Positions 23,715-32,778 are shown, numbered from the stretch's first letter. The stretch: DNA of 64,000 nucleotides from Streptomyces rubiginosohelvolus (GCF_014649875.1 NZ_BMTW01000006.1:62001-126000), one strand, 5' to 3'. The notes: generated by a model not told the origin, from the sequence alone. Translations and numbers: made by a program.

Positions 23715-25018
23715 ATCGCAGGAACACGGTCGTCGCCCTGGGCCTGGCCCTCGGACTGACGGCGACGGGCTGCTCCGCCATGGGCGGCGGATCCGCCGAC
23801 GGAACGGTCACCCTGAACATGGTCGAGAGCCTGACCAACCCCGCGCGCACGGAGCTGCTGCAGCGGCTCATCGGCGACTTCGAGAAGCAGAACCCGAAGA
23901 TCAAGGTGAACCTGGTCTCGCCGCCGACCGCTCAGGCCGACCAGAAGATCCAGCAGATGCTGCAGTCCGGCAGCGGGGTCGACACCGTCGAGGTCAGGGA
24001 CATCACGGTCGGCCCCTGGTCGAACAACAAGTGGCTCCACGACATGGGCCCGGACCTCAAGGGCTGGCCCGGCTGGTCACAGCTCACCGAGAACGCCGCC
24101 GCTGCCGCCAAGGACGAAGAGGGCCGCACGTACTTCGTGCCGTACGGCTTCTACGGGCTCAGCCTCTTCTACCGGAAGGACCTCATAGCCGAGGCCGGGT
24201 ACGACAAGCCGCCCGGCACCTGGGACGAACTCCTCCAGCAGGCGAGCTCCGTCCAGGACAAGGCCAAACGGCGTTACGGCTATGCCTTCCGGGGCGGGCC
24301 CAACGCCGTCAGCAACGTCACCGCGGTCATCGAGGCGTACGTCGCCGACCGCATCGACCCCGCCGACGGCTACCGGCTGACCGACGGCAGCACGATCTTC
24401 TCCGCGCCGGAAGCGGCCGAGGCGCTCAAGACGTACATCGAGATCTTCAAGAAGGCCGCACCTCCGTCCTCCGTGGCCTGGGGCTACCCCGAGATGGTCG
24501 AGGGCTTCTCCAACGGATCCACGGCGTTCCTCCTCCAGGACCCCGAGGTGATCGCCACCCTGCGGAAGTCCAAGGCGATCAAGGAGGAGCAGTGGACCAC
24601 CGCCCCGCTGCTCGCCGGCCCGGGCGGAAAGGCCGTGCAGCCGCTGGCGACCGCGGGATGGGGCGTGGCCAAGGGGAGCAAGCACAAGGCGCAGGCCGTG
24701 AAGCTGGTCGAGTTCCTGTCGGAGGGCGAGGCGTCCACCACCTTCGCCCAGGAGAACAGCCTCGTACCGATCCTGAAGGAGGCGGCCGAGGACTCCTTCT
24801 ACAAGACCGGCCCCTGGGCCAGCTACGTCACGATGAACGAGAACCCGGACCGGTATCTCACCGCCACCCAGCCCCGGGACGTGCCGTGGTTCACCGAGTG
24901 GACGCAGAAGGCCGACGCGGACGTCCAGCGCGTGCTCCTCGGCAAGATGACGCAGGAACAGCTCCTCGCCGACTGGGACGCCTACTGGACTGCCAAGCGG
25001 AAGAGCGAGAAGAGCTGA
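23711..25018 (+). CDS. ABC transporter solute-binding lipoprotein (MalE-like, family 1)
   Basis: This 435-residue protein has a lipoprotein signal (RRN... LTATGC, lipid-bearing Cys at residue 21). A mature family-1 solute-binding fold follows: NPARTELLQRLIGDFEKQNP, ADQKIQQMLQSGSGVDTVEV, VPYGFYGLSLFYRKDLIAEAG and WGVAKGSKHKAQAVKLVEFL. Family members usually bind oligosaccharides or other polyols. It is coupled to the PLP enzyme upstream and two bases from the permease gene downstream. The ligand may be an amino-containing sugar or conjugate, given the PLP partner; that is inference. Confidence 0.92.
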   Translation: MNRRNTVVALGLALGLTATGCSAMGGGSADGTVTLNMVESLTNPARTELLQRLIGDFEKQNPKIKVNLVSPPTAQADQKIQQMLQSGSGVDTVEVRDITVGPWSNNKWLHDMGPDLKGWPGWSQLTENAAAAAKDEEGRTYFVPYGFYGLSLFYRKDLIAEAGYDKPPGTWDELLQQASSVQDKAKRRYGYAFRGGPNAVSNVTAVIEAYVADRIDPADGYRLTDGSTIFSAPEAAEALKTYIEIFKKAAPPSSVAWGYPEMVEGFSNGSTAFLLQDPEVIATLRKSKAIKEEQWTTAPLLAGPGGKAVQPLATAGWGVAKGSKHKAQAVKLVEFLSEGEASTTFAQENSLVPILKEAAEDSFYKTGPWASYVTMNENPDRYLTATQPRDVPWFTEWTQKADADVQRVLLGKMTQEQLLADWDAYWTAKRKSEKS

Positions 25019-25019
25019 C

Positions 25020-26000
25020 ATGCGCGCAGGTACGGCTCCACCGGCCCCCGAGAAGGTCCGGCCACGCTCCGGGAGCCCGCGCCGGGCGCAGCCGGCGGAC
25101 GGCGGGCGGCGCAAGCGGGAGTTCACGACGCGCAGAGGCCTGACCATCGCGGCGTTCATGGCGCCGGCGGCTCTCTTCGTGGCGTTCTTCACCTACTACC
25201 CGATGATCGCCGGAAGCCAGATGGCCTTCCGCAACTGGAACCTCTCCGACCTGACCGACACCTCCTTCGTCGGGTTCGGCAACTTCAAGGCCGTCTTCGG
25301 CGATCCGCTGTGGGGCACCGTACTGAGCAACACCGCCCTCTGGGTGGTCGCCTCGATCGTGCCCCAGCTGGTCATCGGCTTCGCGCTGGCCCTCTGGCTG
25401 CGACGACGCTTCCGCTTCCGCGGCCTCTACCAGGCGCTGATCTTCTTCCCCTGGGCGATCTCCGGCTTCCTCATCGGGATCCTGTTCCGCTGGATGTTCA
25501 ACAGCGAGTTCGGCGTCGTCAACGACCTGCTGATGAAGGCGTCGCTGATCGACGAACCGGTGGCCTGGCTGGCCGACCCGAAGACGGCCATGGTCGCGAT
25601 CATCGTCGCCAACATCTGGTACGGGGTGACCTTCTTCGCGATCATGATCCTCGCGGCGCTGCAGTCGATCCCCGACGAGATCTACGAAGCCGCCGCGCTC
25701 GACGGCGCCGGAAAGGTGCGCACCCTCTTTCAGATCACCATCCCCTACATCCGGGCGACGCTGGCCCTCACGGTGCTGCTGCGGGTGATCTGGATCTTCA
25801 ACTTCCCGGACATCATCTTCGGCACCACGGGCGGCGGTCCGAACAACGAGACGCACATCGTCACCACCTGGATGATCACGATCATGCAGCAGGGCGACTA
25901 CGGCAGGGCGTCCGCCCTCGGGCTGCTGATCGTCGCCGGGCTCCTGCTGTTCTCCGTCTTCTACCTCACGGCCACCAAAGAGAAGGGGGTGCGGCGGTGA
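25020..26000 (+). CDS. ABC transporter permease (MalF-like)
   Basis: This 326-residue membrane protein has six predicted spans after a basic Pro/Arg-rich cytoplasmic N-terminus. It carries the permease loop IYEAAALDGAGKVRTLF that docks the ATPase. FMAPAALFVAFFTYYPMIAG forms the first span, and GGGPNNET marks the MalF-type periplasmic region. It starts one base after the binding-protein stop. It forms the translocation pore together with the next gene. Confidence 0.92.
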   Translation: MRAGTAPPAPEKVRPRSGSPRRAQPADGGRRKREFTTRRGLTIAAFMAPAALFVAFFTYYPMIAGSQMAFRNWNLSDLTDTSFVGFGNFKAVFGDPLWGTVLSNTALWVVASIVPQLVIGFALALWLRRRFRFRGLYQALIFFPWAISGFLIGILFRWMFNSEFGVVNDLLMKASLIDEPVAWLADPKTAMVAIIVANIWYGVTFFAIMILAALQSIPDEIYEAAALDGAGKVRTLFQITIPYIRATLALTVLLRVIWIFNFPDIIFGTTGGGPNNETHIVTTWMITIMQQGDYGRASALGLLIVAGLLLFSVFYLTATKEKGVRR

Positions 26001-26833
26001 ACACCCGCGAGTCCCGGGCCGGCAAGGCCGCGAGGATCGGCTTCCTCACGCTCTGGCTGATCTTCACGATCTTCCCGCTGTACTGGATCACCATCACGTC
26101 CTTCAAACCCGCCGGGGACATCTTCACCTTCCCCCTCGCCTACTGGCCCGAGGACTTCTCCCTGGAGAACTACTCCGGCCTGTTCGGCGCGTCCCAGTTC
26201 GGCACCTACCTCCTCAACAGCCTGATCGTGTCGGCGGTGGCCGGGACCGTGGCCACCGTGATCTCGATGCTCTCGGCCTACGTACTGGCCCGGTTCGAGT
26301 TCCGGACCAAGACCGCGCTGCTGATGGCGGCCCTGGTCACCCAGATGATCCCCAGCTTCATCGCGCTGGGCCCGCTCTACCTGCTGATGACCGACCTGCA
26401 GCTCGTCGACAACCGGCTCGGACTCGTCCTCGTCTACATCGCGGTCTGCATCCCCTTCTGCACGGTCATGCTCCGCGGATTCTTCGCGAACATCCCGGAC
26501 ACCCTGGAGGAGGCGGCCATGATCGACGGCTGCTCACGGCTCGGCGCACTGTTCCGGGTGCTCCTTCCCGTGATGAAGCCGGGCATCGTGGCAGCCTTCA
26601 TCTTCAACTTCGTCAACTGCTGGAACGAGCTCTTCCTGTCCGTCACGCTGATGAACAGCGACGACAACAAGACCGTGCCGACGGCTCTCAACGGTTTCAT
26701 CTCCAGCTTCAACATCGACTGGGGTTCGATGTCCGCGGCCGCCGTCCTGACGATCCTCCCGACCATGGTGCTGTTCGCCTTCGCCAGCCGGCACATCGTG
26801 CAGGGCCTCACCGCGGGGGCGGTCAAGGGGTGA
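25997..26833 (+). CDS. ABC transporter permease (MalG-like)
   Basis: This 278-residue permease has six spans: TLWLIFTIFPLYWITITSFK forms the first, and EEAAMIDGCSRLGALFRVLL is the EAA docking loop. GTG 25997 overlaps the MalF stop (GTGA). No ATP-binding subunit follows. Streptomyces carbohydrate importers commonly use the shared ATPase MsiK encoded elsewhere, and that is likely here. The operon ends about 65 bases before the Nur-like palindrome of the next transporter. Confidence 0.92.
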   Translation: MNTRESRAGKAARIGFLTLWLIFTIFPLYWITITSFKPAGDIFTFPLAYWPEDFSLENYSGLFGASQFGTYLLNSLIVSAVAGTVATVISMLSAYVLARFEFRTKTALLMAALVTQMIPSFIALGPLYLLMTDLQLVDNRLGLVLVYIAVCIPFCTVMLRGFFANIPDTLEEAAMIDGCSRLGALFRVLLPVMKPGIVAAFIFNFVNCWNELFLSVTLMNSDDNKTVPTALNGFISSFNIDWGSMSAAAVLTILPTMVLFAFASRHIVQGLTAGAVKG

Positions 26834-26898
26834 CCCGGGCCGGGGCCGTCGCCGCCGCGATCACCGGTCGGAGAACTGTGGCGACGGAGCGTGCTGTT

Positions 26899-26921
26899 TA
26901 ATTGCGTACTGCTCGCAATTA
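26899..26921. promoter_or_regulatory. Nur-box-like operator before the nickel/peptide importer
   Basis: TAATTGCG-N7-CGCAATTA has perfect eight-base arms, in an AT-rich patch 30 bases before the start codon. The core TTGC-N9-GCAA matches the outer half-sites and spacing of the nickel-responsive Nur box as I recall it (TTGCAA-N5-TTGCAA). TTTAAT (26897-26902) may be the overlapping -10, so binding would block transcription. Confidence 0.5.
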
Positions 26922-26951
26922 CAGTCGATCTTGAACAGGGATGTGCAGAGT

Positions 26952-28568
26952 ATGACGGCCCGATCCATACGGGTGGCGGTCGCCGCCACACTGGCGACCG
27001 CCCTGTCCCTGACCGCGGCGGCCTGCTCGAACCCGGACAGCGCCAAGAGCGGATCCGGGTCCGGCTCCACCTCGGCCGTCGTCGGCATCGCCTACGAGCC
27101 CGACAGCCTGAGCCCGCTCCTCGGCTACGGCAAGGACGGCAACTCCAAGATCTTCGACGGGCTGCTCGCCCTGGACGCGGACATGAAGCTCCGCCCCGCC
27201 CTCGCCGCCGAGCTCCCCGAAGTCAGCGCCGACGGCCTGACGTACACGTACAAGCTGCGCCAGGGCGTGAAGTTCAGCGACGGCAAGGCCTTCGGCGCCA
27301 AGGACGTCGTCTTCACCTACCGCACCATCCTCGACGAGAAGACCAACAACCCCTCCCGTACCGAGCTGGACGCCGTCAAGGACGTCACGGCGAAGGGCGA
27401 GGACACAGTCGTCTTCACGCTCAAGTACCCCTACGCGCCGTTCGCCCAGCGCACCGTGCTTCCCATTGCCCCCGAGCACATCGCGGGCAAGCAGGACGTC
27501 AACACCGGGGCCTTCACCACCAAGCCGGTCGGCACCGGGCCCTACGTCCTCACCAAGTGGTCCAAGGGCGAGAAGCTCAGCTTCACCGCCAACCCCGACT
27601 ACTGGGGCGGCGCACCCGAGGTGAAGAAGTTCACCATGGCGATCATCAAGGACGACGACGTGCGCGCCACCCGGCTGCGCTCCGGCGACCTCGACGGCGC
27701 GATCCTGCCGCCCAACCTCGCCAAGGGCTTCGCCGACGACCAGGGCAAGAAGACCTACGCGGCGAACAGCTACGACTACCGCACGGTGACGCTCCCCACC
27801 AACAACAAGGTCGCGGGCGACACCGCCGTGCGCCGCGCCCTCGATGTGGCGGTCGACCGGCAGACCATGGTCGACGCCATCCTCAACGGCAGCGGCAAGC
27901 CCGCCTACGGTCCCGTCCCCACCGACAGCGAGTGGTTCACGAAGGGCACCGAGCGCAAGCACGACCTCGCCGCCGCGAAGGAGATCCTGGACGAGGCCGG
28001 ATGGAAGCCCGGCAAGGATGGCGTCCGCGTCAAGGACGGGGTGCGCGCCACCTTCCCCCTCTGGTACCTCAGCGGCGACAAGCTCCGCCAGGAGCACGCC
28101 CTCGCCTACGCCTCCGACGCCAAGAAGGCGGGCATCGACATCCGCACCGAGGCCGGGACCTGGGAGGTCATCGAGCCCCGCATGAAGCACGACGCCGTGC
28201 TCGCGGGCGGCGGCTCCCCGGCCGACCCCGACTTCGACCAGTACACCCTGCTGAAGTCCTCCCTCGCGGGCGACGGCTTCAACAACATGGCCTGGTACGA
28301 CAACAAGGCCGTCGACGCCGCCATCGAGGCCGGGCGCAAGAGTGGCGACAAGGCCGAGCGGAAGAAGGCGTACGACACCGTCCAGCGCGAGCTGGTGAAG
28401 AACCCGGGCTACACCTTCCTCACCCACATCGACCACCTCTACGTCGTCGACGACCGGTTCGGCGCCCTCACCACCCAGGTCGAGCCGCACGACCACGGGC
28501 TGGCCTCCGGCCCCTGGTGGAACGTCGAGAAGTGGTCCACCAAGAGCGCCGGGGACGCGAAGAAGTGA
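26952..28568 (+). CDS. ABC transporter solute-binding lipoprotein (family 5, nickel/peptide type; NikA/DppA-like)
   Basis: This 538-residue lipoprotein has a lipid-bearing Cys at about residue 25 (LTAAACS). The family-5 fold follows: KIFDGLLALDADMKLRPALA, LTYTYKLRQGVKFSDGKAFG, KDVVFTYRTI, TGPYVLTKW and NPDYWGG. It binds peptides, nickel or metal-chelate complexes. ATG 26952 is chosen since the signal peptide begins there, although upstream in-frame TTG/GTG codons exist and the ribosome-binding site is weak. The Nur-like operator favours nickel; no metal-binding His cluster can be assigned by eye. Confidence 0.88.
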   Translation: MTARSIRVAVAATLATALSLTAAACSNPDSAKSGSGSGSTSAVVGIAYEPDSLSPLLGYGKDGNSKIFDGLLALDADMKLRPALAAELPEVSADGLTYTYKLRQGVKFSDGKAFGAKDVVFTYRTILDEKTNNPSRTELDAVKDVTAKGEDTVVFTLKYPYAPFAQRTVLPIAPEHIAGKQDVNTGAFTTKPVGTGPYVLTKWSKGEKLSFTANPDYWGGAPEVKKFTMAIIKDDDVRATRLRSGDLDGAILPPNLAKGFADDQGKKTYAANSYDYRTVTLPTNNKVAGDTAVRRALDVAVDRQTMVDAILNGSGKPAYGPVPTDSEWFTKGTERKHDLAAAKEILDEAGWKPGKDGVRVKDGVRATFPLWYLSGDKLRQEHALAYASDAKKAGIDIRTEAGTWEVIEPRMKHDAVLAGGGSPADPDFDQYTLLKSSLAGDGFNNMAWYDNKAVDAAIEAGRKSGDKAERKKAYDTVQRELVKNPGYTFLTHIDHLYVVDDRFGALTTQVEPHDHGLASGPWWNVEKWSTKSAGDAKK

Positions 28569-29557
28569 GCCGTCGCCTCCCCTGGGGGCCGATGGCGCGG
28601 ATGGCGGGTCGGCGGGCCCTGTTCGCCGTCCCCGTCCTCGGCGTCGTCACCTTCGGCGTCTTCGCCGTCGCCGCCGCGTCCCCCTTCGACCCGGTCAAGG
28701 CGTACGCGGGCACCGCCGGGCTCACCGCGTCACAGGAGAACCTCGACCAGCTGCGGGCCAACCTCGGCGTCGACCAGCCGCTCGTCGCCCGCTGGTGGGA
28801 CTGGCTGACCTCCGCGCTCCGGGGCGACTTCGGCGACTCCAGCGTGATGCGCCAGCCCGTCGCCGACGTCATCGCGGAGCGCATGGGCTGGTCCGTCCTG
28901 CTCGCCGCCACCGCCTTCCTCATCGCGATCCTCCTCGGCACCGGACTCGGCGTCCTGGCCGCCCGCCGGCCCGGCGGCTGGCTCGACCGGTGCGTCAGCT
29001 CCGTCGCGTACACCCTGGAAGCCGCCCCCGCCTTCTGGCTCGGGCTGCTCGCCATCTGGTTCTTCGCCCTGAAGCTCGACGTCCTGCCGGCCGGCGGGCT
29101 CACCGACGCCGCCAGCGACGTCGTCACCTTCGGCCAGGTCGCCTCGCACCTCGTGCTGCCCGCGGCGGTCCTCGGCATCTCGCAGATGCCGTGGTTCTTC
29201 CTGTACGTACGCCAAGGGGTAGCCGACGCGCTGGCCGAGGACCCGGTCCGCGGCGCCCGGGCCCGGGGACTGAGCGAACGCACCGTGCTCCTCGGCCACG
29301 CCCTGCGCTCCGGGATGCTGCCGATGCTCACCCTCATCGGCTCCCGCGTCCCCGAACTCATCACCGGCGCCCTGCTCGTCGAGACGGTCTTCAGCTGGCC
29401 CGGCATCGCCGCCGCCACCGTCCAGGCCGCCACCTCGGTGGACTTCTCCCTGCTCGCCGCGCTCACGGTGCTCGCCACCGCCGCCGTCCTGCTCGGCAAC
29501 CTACTCTCCGACCTCCTCTACGGACTCGCCGACCCCCGGGTGGCTTTCGATGGCTGA
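28565..29557 (+). CDS. ABC transporter permease (NikB/DppB-like)
   Basis: This 330-residue protein has six spans. It has the DppB-type early segment RANLGVDQPLVARWWDWLTS ALRGDFG in two parts, then VRGARARGLSERTVLLGHAL as the ATPase docking loop, and a final ADPRV. GTG 28565 overlaps the binding-protein stop (GTGA). It pairs with the next permease to form the channel. Confidence 0.9.
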   Translation: MSRRLPWGPMARMAGRRALFAVPVLGVVTFGVFAVAAASPFDPVKAYAGTAGLTASQENLDQLRANLGVDQPLVARWWDWLTSALRGDFGDSSVMRQPVADVIAERMGWSVLLAATAFLIAILLGTGLGVLAARRPGGWLDRCVSSVAYTLEAAPAFWLGLLAIWFFALKLDVLPAGGLTDAASDVVTFGQVASHLVLPAAVLGISQMPWFFLYVRQGVADALAEDPVRGARARGLSERTVLLGHALRSGMLPMLTLIGSRVPELITGALLVETVFSWPGIAAATVQAATSVDFSLLAALTVLATAAVLLGNLLSDLLYGLADPRVAFDG

Positions 29558-30407
29558 GACCGCACTCGCCCAGCCCGGGCGCACCACCCGCCGCGTCCGG
29601 GTCGTCACCTCGGCGGTGATCGTCACCGCCGTCGCGCTCGCCGTCCTCGTCGTCCCGCCGCTGGCCCAGCTCGACCAGCAGGCCGTCGACCTGGCCAACA
29701 AGCTCGACCCGCCGTCCCTCGCCCACCCGTTCGGCACCGACGACGTCGGCCGCGACCTCCTGCTGCGCTGCGTCTACGGCCTGCGCGTCTCCCTGCTCGT
29801 CGGCCTGGTCGCCGCCCTCACCGCCACCGTCATCGGCACCGCGATCGGCGCGCTCGCCGGGGCGTTCGGCGGTTGGACGGACCGGGTCGTGATGCGCGTC
29901 GTGGACGCTCTGTCCTCCATCCCGCACCTGCTGCTCGGCATCTTCATCGTCGCGATGTTCCGGCCCGGCGTCTGGCCGGTGATCGTCTCGGTCGCCCTGA
30001 CGCACTGGATCTCCACCGCCCGGATCGTCCGCTCCGAGGTGCTCTCGCTGCGCTCGCGCCCCTTCATCGACGCGGCCGTCTCCGGTGGCGCCTCCCGCAC
30101 CCGGGTCATCGTTCGCCACCTGCTGCCCGGCGTGCTGCCGCAGGCGGGCCTCGCGGCGGTGCTGATGGTTCCGCACGCCATGTGGCACGAGTCCGCGCTG
30201 TCCTTCCTCGGGCTCGGCCTCCCGGCACACCAGGCCAGCCTCGGCAACCTCGTCCAGTCCGCGCGCGGTTCGCTGCTCGCGGGGGACTGGTGGCCGACCC
30301 TCTTCCCCGGCCTCTTCCTGATCATCCCGACCCTCGCGCTCGCGGGACTCGCCGGAGCCTGGCGCGACCGGATCAACCCGCGCCGGAAATCGGAGCTGAT
30401 GCTGTGA
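29550..30407 (+). CDS. ABC transporter permease (NikC/DppC-like)
   Basis: This 285-residue permease has HPFGTDDVGRDLLLRCVYGL at the start of the DppC core, RPFIDAAVSGGASRTRVIVR as the docking loop and SFLGLGLPAHQASLGNLV near the end. It overlaps the NikB-like gene by eight bases and the ATPase start by four (GTGA). Confidence 0.9.
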   Translation: MAETALAQPGRTTRRVRVVTSAVIVTAVALAVLVVPPLAQLDQQAVDLANKLDPPSLAHPFGTDDVGRDLLLRCVYGLRVSLLVGLVAALTATVIGTAIGALAGAFGGWTDRVVMRVVDALSSIPHLLLGIFIVAMFRPGVWPVIVSVALTHWISTARIVRSEVLSLRSRPFIDAAVSGGASRTRVIVRHLLPGVLPQAGLAAVLMVPHAMWHESALSFLGLGLPAHQASLGNLVQSARGSLLAGDWWPTLFPGLFLIIPTLALAGLAGAWRDRINPRRKSELML

Positions 30408-31405
30408 CCGACGCCCGCGAGAACACCGCTGTGCCCGTCCTCGACGTGCAGAACCTCTCCGTCCGCTTCCGGATGCGCGGCGGCCGGGACATCGCCGCCG
30501 TTACCGACGCCCGCTTCTCCGTCGCGCCGGGGGAGTGCCTCGCCCTGGTCGGCGAGAGCGGCTGTGGGAAGTCCGTCCTGGCCTCCGCCCTGCTCGGCCT
30601 GCTGCCCGCCAACGCGCGGACCACCGGCAGCGCGCTGCTCGGCGGCGACACGGACCTGCTCACCATCGGCGAGCGCGCCCTCGCCCGCACCGTACGGGGA
30701 CGGCGCATCGGCCTCGTACCGCAGAGCCCCGCCGCTCATCTCACCCCCGTGCGCACCGTCCGGGCCCAGCTGGAGGAGAGCCTGCGCGAGCTGACCCGGG
30801 CGCGGGGCAGCGAGCTGCCGAAGGCCGCCGTCGCGGCCGCCGCCCGCGCCTCGTTCCCCGAGGGCCACCTCGACCGCTATCCGCACGAGCTCTCCGGCGG
30901 CCTCGCCCAGCGTGCCGCGACCGCCCTCGCCCTGATCGGCGACGCCCCGCTGCTGCTCGCCGACGAACCGACCACCGGACTCGACCGGGACCTCGTCGAG
31001 CGGACCGTGGACGAACTGCGCCGCCACACCGACGAGGGCCGGGCGCTGCTGATCATCACCCACGACCTGGCCGCCGCCGAACGCATCGCCGACCGGGTCG
31101 CCGTGATGTACGCGGGCCGGATCGTCGAGATCGCGGACGCGGAGGCCTTCTTCGGCGGACCCGGCCCCCGTCACCCGTACGCCAAGGGCCTGCTGGACGC
31201 CCTGCCCGAGCGGGAGTTCACCCCGATCCCCGGGATGCCGCCGGAGCTGGGGGCGCTGCCCGAGGGCTGTGCCTTCGCCGACCGCTGTGCGTACGCCGAC
31301 GCCCGCTGCACCGGCGAACGCCCGGCCTTCACGGCGGGCCTGGCCTGTCACCACCCGCCGACCGGCCGGGCATCCTCCCCGTCGAAGGAGTCCGCCGATG
31401 CTTGA
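30404..31405 (+). CDS. ABC transporter ATP-binding protein (NikD/DppD-like)
   Basis: This 333-residue ATPase has Walker A GESGCGKS (about 46-53), signature LSGGLAQRAATALAL (Gln of LSGGQ replaced by Leu), Walker B LLLADEPTTGLD and the switch His in IITHD. The oligopeptide-transporter C-terminal extension with GCAFADRCAYADARC is present. It drives import together with the shorter downstream ATPase. GTG 30404 is coupled to the permease stop. Confidence 0.9.
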   Translation: MTDARENTAVPVLDVQNLSVRFRMRGGRDIAAVTDARFSVAPGECLALVGESGCGKSVLASALLGLLPANARTTGSALLGGDTDLLTIGERALARTVRGRRIGLVPQSPAAHLTPVRTVRAQLEESLRELTRARGSELPKAAVAAAARASFPEGHLDRYPHELSGGLAQRAATALALIGDAPLLLADEPTTGLDRDLVERTVDELRRHTDEGRALLIITHDLAAAERIADRVAVMYAGRIVEIADAEAFFGGPGPRHPYAKGLLDALPEREFTPIPGMPPELGALPEGCAFADRCAYADARCTGERPAFTAGLACHHPPTGRASSPSKESADA

Positions 31406-32117
31406 GCTGACCCGGATCACCGCCGGCTACGACCGCCGCGACCCCGTCGTCCGCGATGTGTCCCTGCACGTCGGAGCGGGCGAGGCGGTCGGACTGCTGG
31501 GCCCCAGCGGCTGCGGCAAGTCCACCCTGGCCAAGGTCGCCGCGCTCCTGCACCGCCCGGACGCCGGAACCATGACCCTCGACGGCACGGTGATACGCGG
31601 CTGGCGGCACCGCGCCCCGCGTGAGCAGCGCACCGCCGTCGGTGTGGTCTTCCAGCAGCCCCGGCTCTCCGCCGATCCCCGCCTCAGCCTGCGCGAGCTG
31701 ATCGCCCAGCCGCTGCGGTCCACCGGCCGCCGCCGGGACGTCCCCGAGCGGGTGGCGGAACTGGCCCGGTCGGTCGGCCTCTCCGACGAGCTGCTGGACC
31801 GCCGCCCGCACGCGGTCAGCGACGGTCAGCTCCAGCGGGCCTGCCTGGCGCGAGCCTTGGTGCTGCGGCCCCGGTTGCTGATCTGCGACGAGATGACCGC
31901 GATGCTCGACGCGTCCACCACGGCCGCCCTGGTCGCCGTCGTCGAGCGCTACCGCGCCGCGTCCGGGGCGGCCCTGCTGGCCGTCGGCCACGACCGGGTG
32001 CTGCTGGAGCGCTGGTGCGACCGTACGGTCCGCTGGGACGAGCGCGAGACCGAGAAGGGGCCGGCCGGGCCCGTCACAGCTGGTGGCGGACTCCGGCCTC
32101 CTGCTGCGCCTCGGTGA
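31398..32117 (+). CDS. ABC transporter ATP-binding protein (NikE/DppF-like, short)
   Basis: This 239-residue ATPase has Walker A GPSGCGKST, an unusual signature VSDGQLQRACLARAL, Walker B LLICDEMTAMLD and switch VGHD. It lacks the Cys-containing C-terminal extension of its partner, as in some NikE-type subunits. The ATG lies seven bases after GGAG. Its last 44 bases overlap the end of the convergent SatP-like gene. It is the last gene of the five-gene importer operon. Confidence 0.88.
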   Translation: MLELTRITAGYDRRDPVVRDVSLHVGAGEAVGLLGPSGCGKSTLAKVAALLHRPDAGTMTLDGTVIRGWRHRAPREQRTAVGVVFQQPRLSADPRLSLRELIAQPLRSTGRRRDVPERVAELARSVGLSDELLDRRPHAVSDGQLQRACLARALVLRPRLLICDEMTAMLDASTTAALVAVVERYRAASGAALLAVGHDRVLLERWCDRTVRWDERETEKGPAGPVTAGGGLRPPAAPR

Positions 32118-32778
32118 GCTGCTCGCGGAGGTCGCCCTCGATGGACTCGCGAGCCTTGCCGCGGCGGAAGAGGGGAAGCACGGTGCGCTGCTTGCTGTCC
32201 TCGACGAGCAGGGCGAGTCCGCCGTAGAGCGCGAAGACCCCGATGCCGAGACCGGTCCAGCCCGCCGCCGTCTGGAAGAAGGTGCCCAGGTCCGCCTCGT
32301 ACAGGCCCGTGAGGGCGAAGCGCACCGCGGTGAGGGTGAGGAGGACGGCGAACAGGGGCTTGGACTGCACGGCCGCCCCGGCGAGCGCGAGCACGAAGGG
32401 GACGAGCGCCAGGAGGAAGACGGCCTGGGCCACCACTGGCTTGCCGGGCGGTGAGTCCAGGGACGTCACGCTCGTCCCCGCCCAGGCGGCACCGAGCAGC
32501 AGCAGCGCCGTGCCCGCCCCGGCGTCGCGGGCCAGGAAGGCGAAGACTCCGCCGACGAGTTGGAGCGGCACGACGAAGATGAGGACGAGGAGCAGCAGGA
32601 TGCTGCTCTGCGCGGCCGGCACCCAGCCGAGTTGGAGGGAGGACAGCACCGTACTGCCCATGCCGAGGGCGAAGAAGCCCAGTGGGAGCGGGCTGGCGAT
32701 CGGTCGCAGCACGATCCGCGTCACGGCGTCGGTCGTCAGCGGCTCTGAAGGGCTGTCGGGGCGGGGTTCCTGAGTCAC
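32074..32778 (-). CDS. GPR1/FUN34/YaaH (SatP-like) acetate/succinate transporter
   Basis: This 234-residue protein has six hydrophobic segments. It opens with RPIASPLPLGFFALGMGS, close to the NPAPLGL-type family signature, and has a short charged C-terminal tail. Family members move acetate, succinate or protons. GTG 32776-32778 gives the family length; a longer in-frame start would add Arg-rich sequence without coding character. The 3' end overlaps the ATPase gene by 44 bases tail to tail. Identification is by pattern, so a diverged relative is possible. Confidence 0.7.
   Translation of the reverse strand: MTQEPRPDSPSEPLTTDAVTRIVLRPIASPLPLGFFALGMGSTVLSSLQLGWVPAAQSSILLLLVLIFVVPLQLVGGVFAFLARDAGAGTALLLLGAAWAGTSVTSLDSPPGKPVVAQAVFLLALVPFVLALAGAAVQSKPLFAVLLTLTAVRFALTGLYEADLGTFFQTAAGWTGLGIGVFALYGGLALLVEDSKQRTVLPLFRRGKARESIEGDLREQLTEAQQEAGVRHQL

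Noticed and set aside
25997..26833. Missing ATPase gene interpreted as a broken transporter
   Set aside because: Streptomyces sugar importers normally use the shared MsiK ATPase, so the absence is expected.
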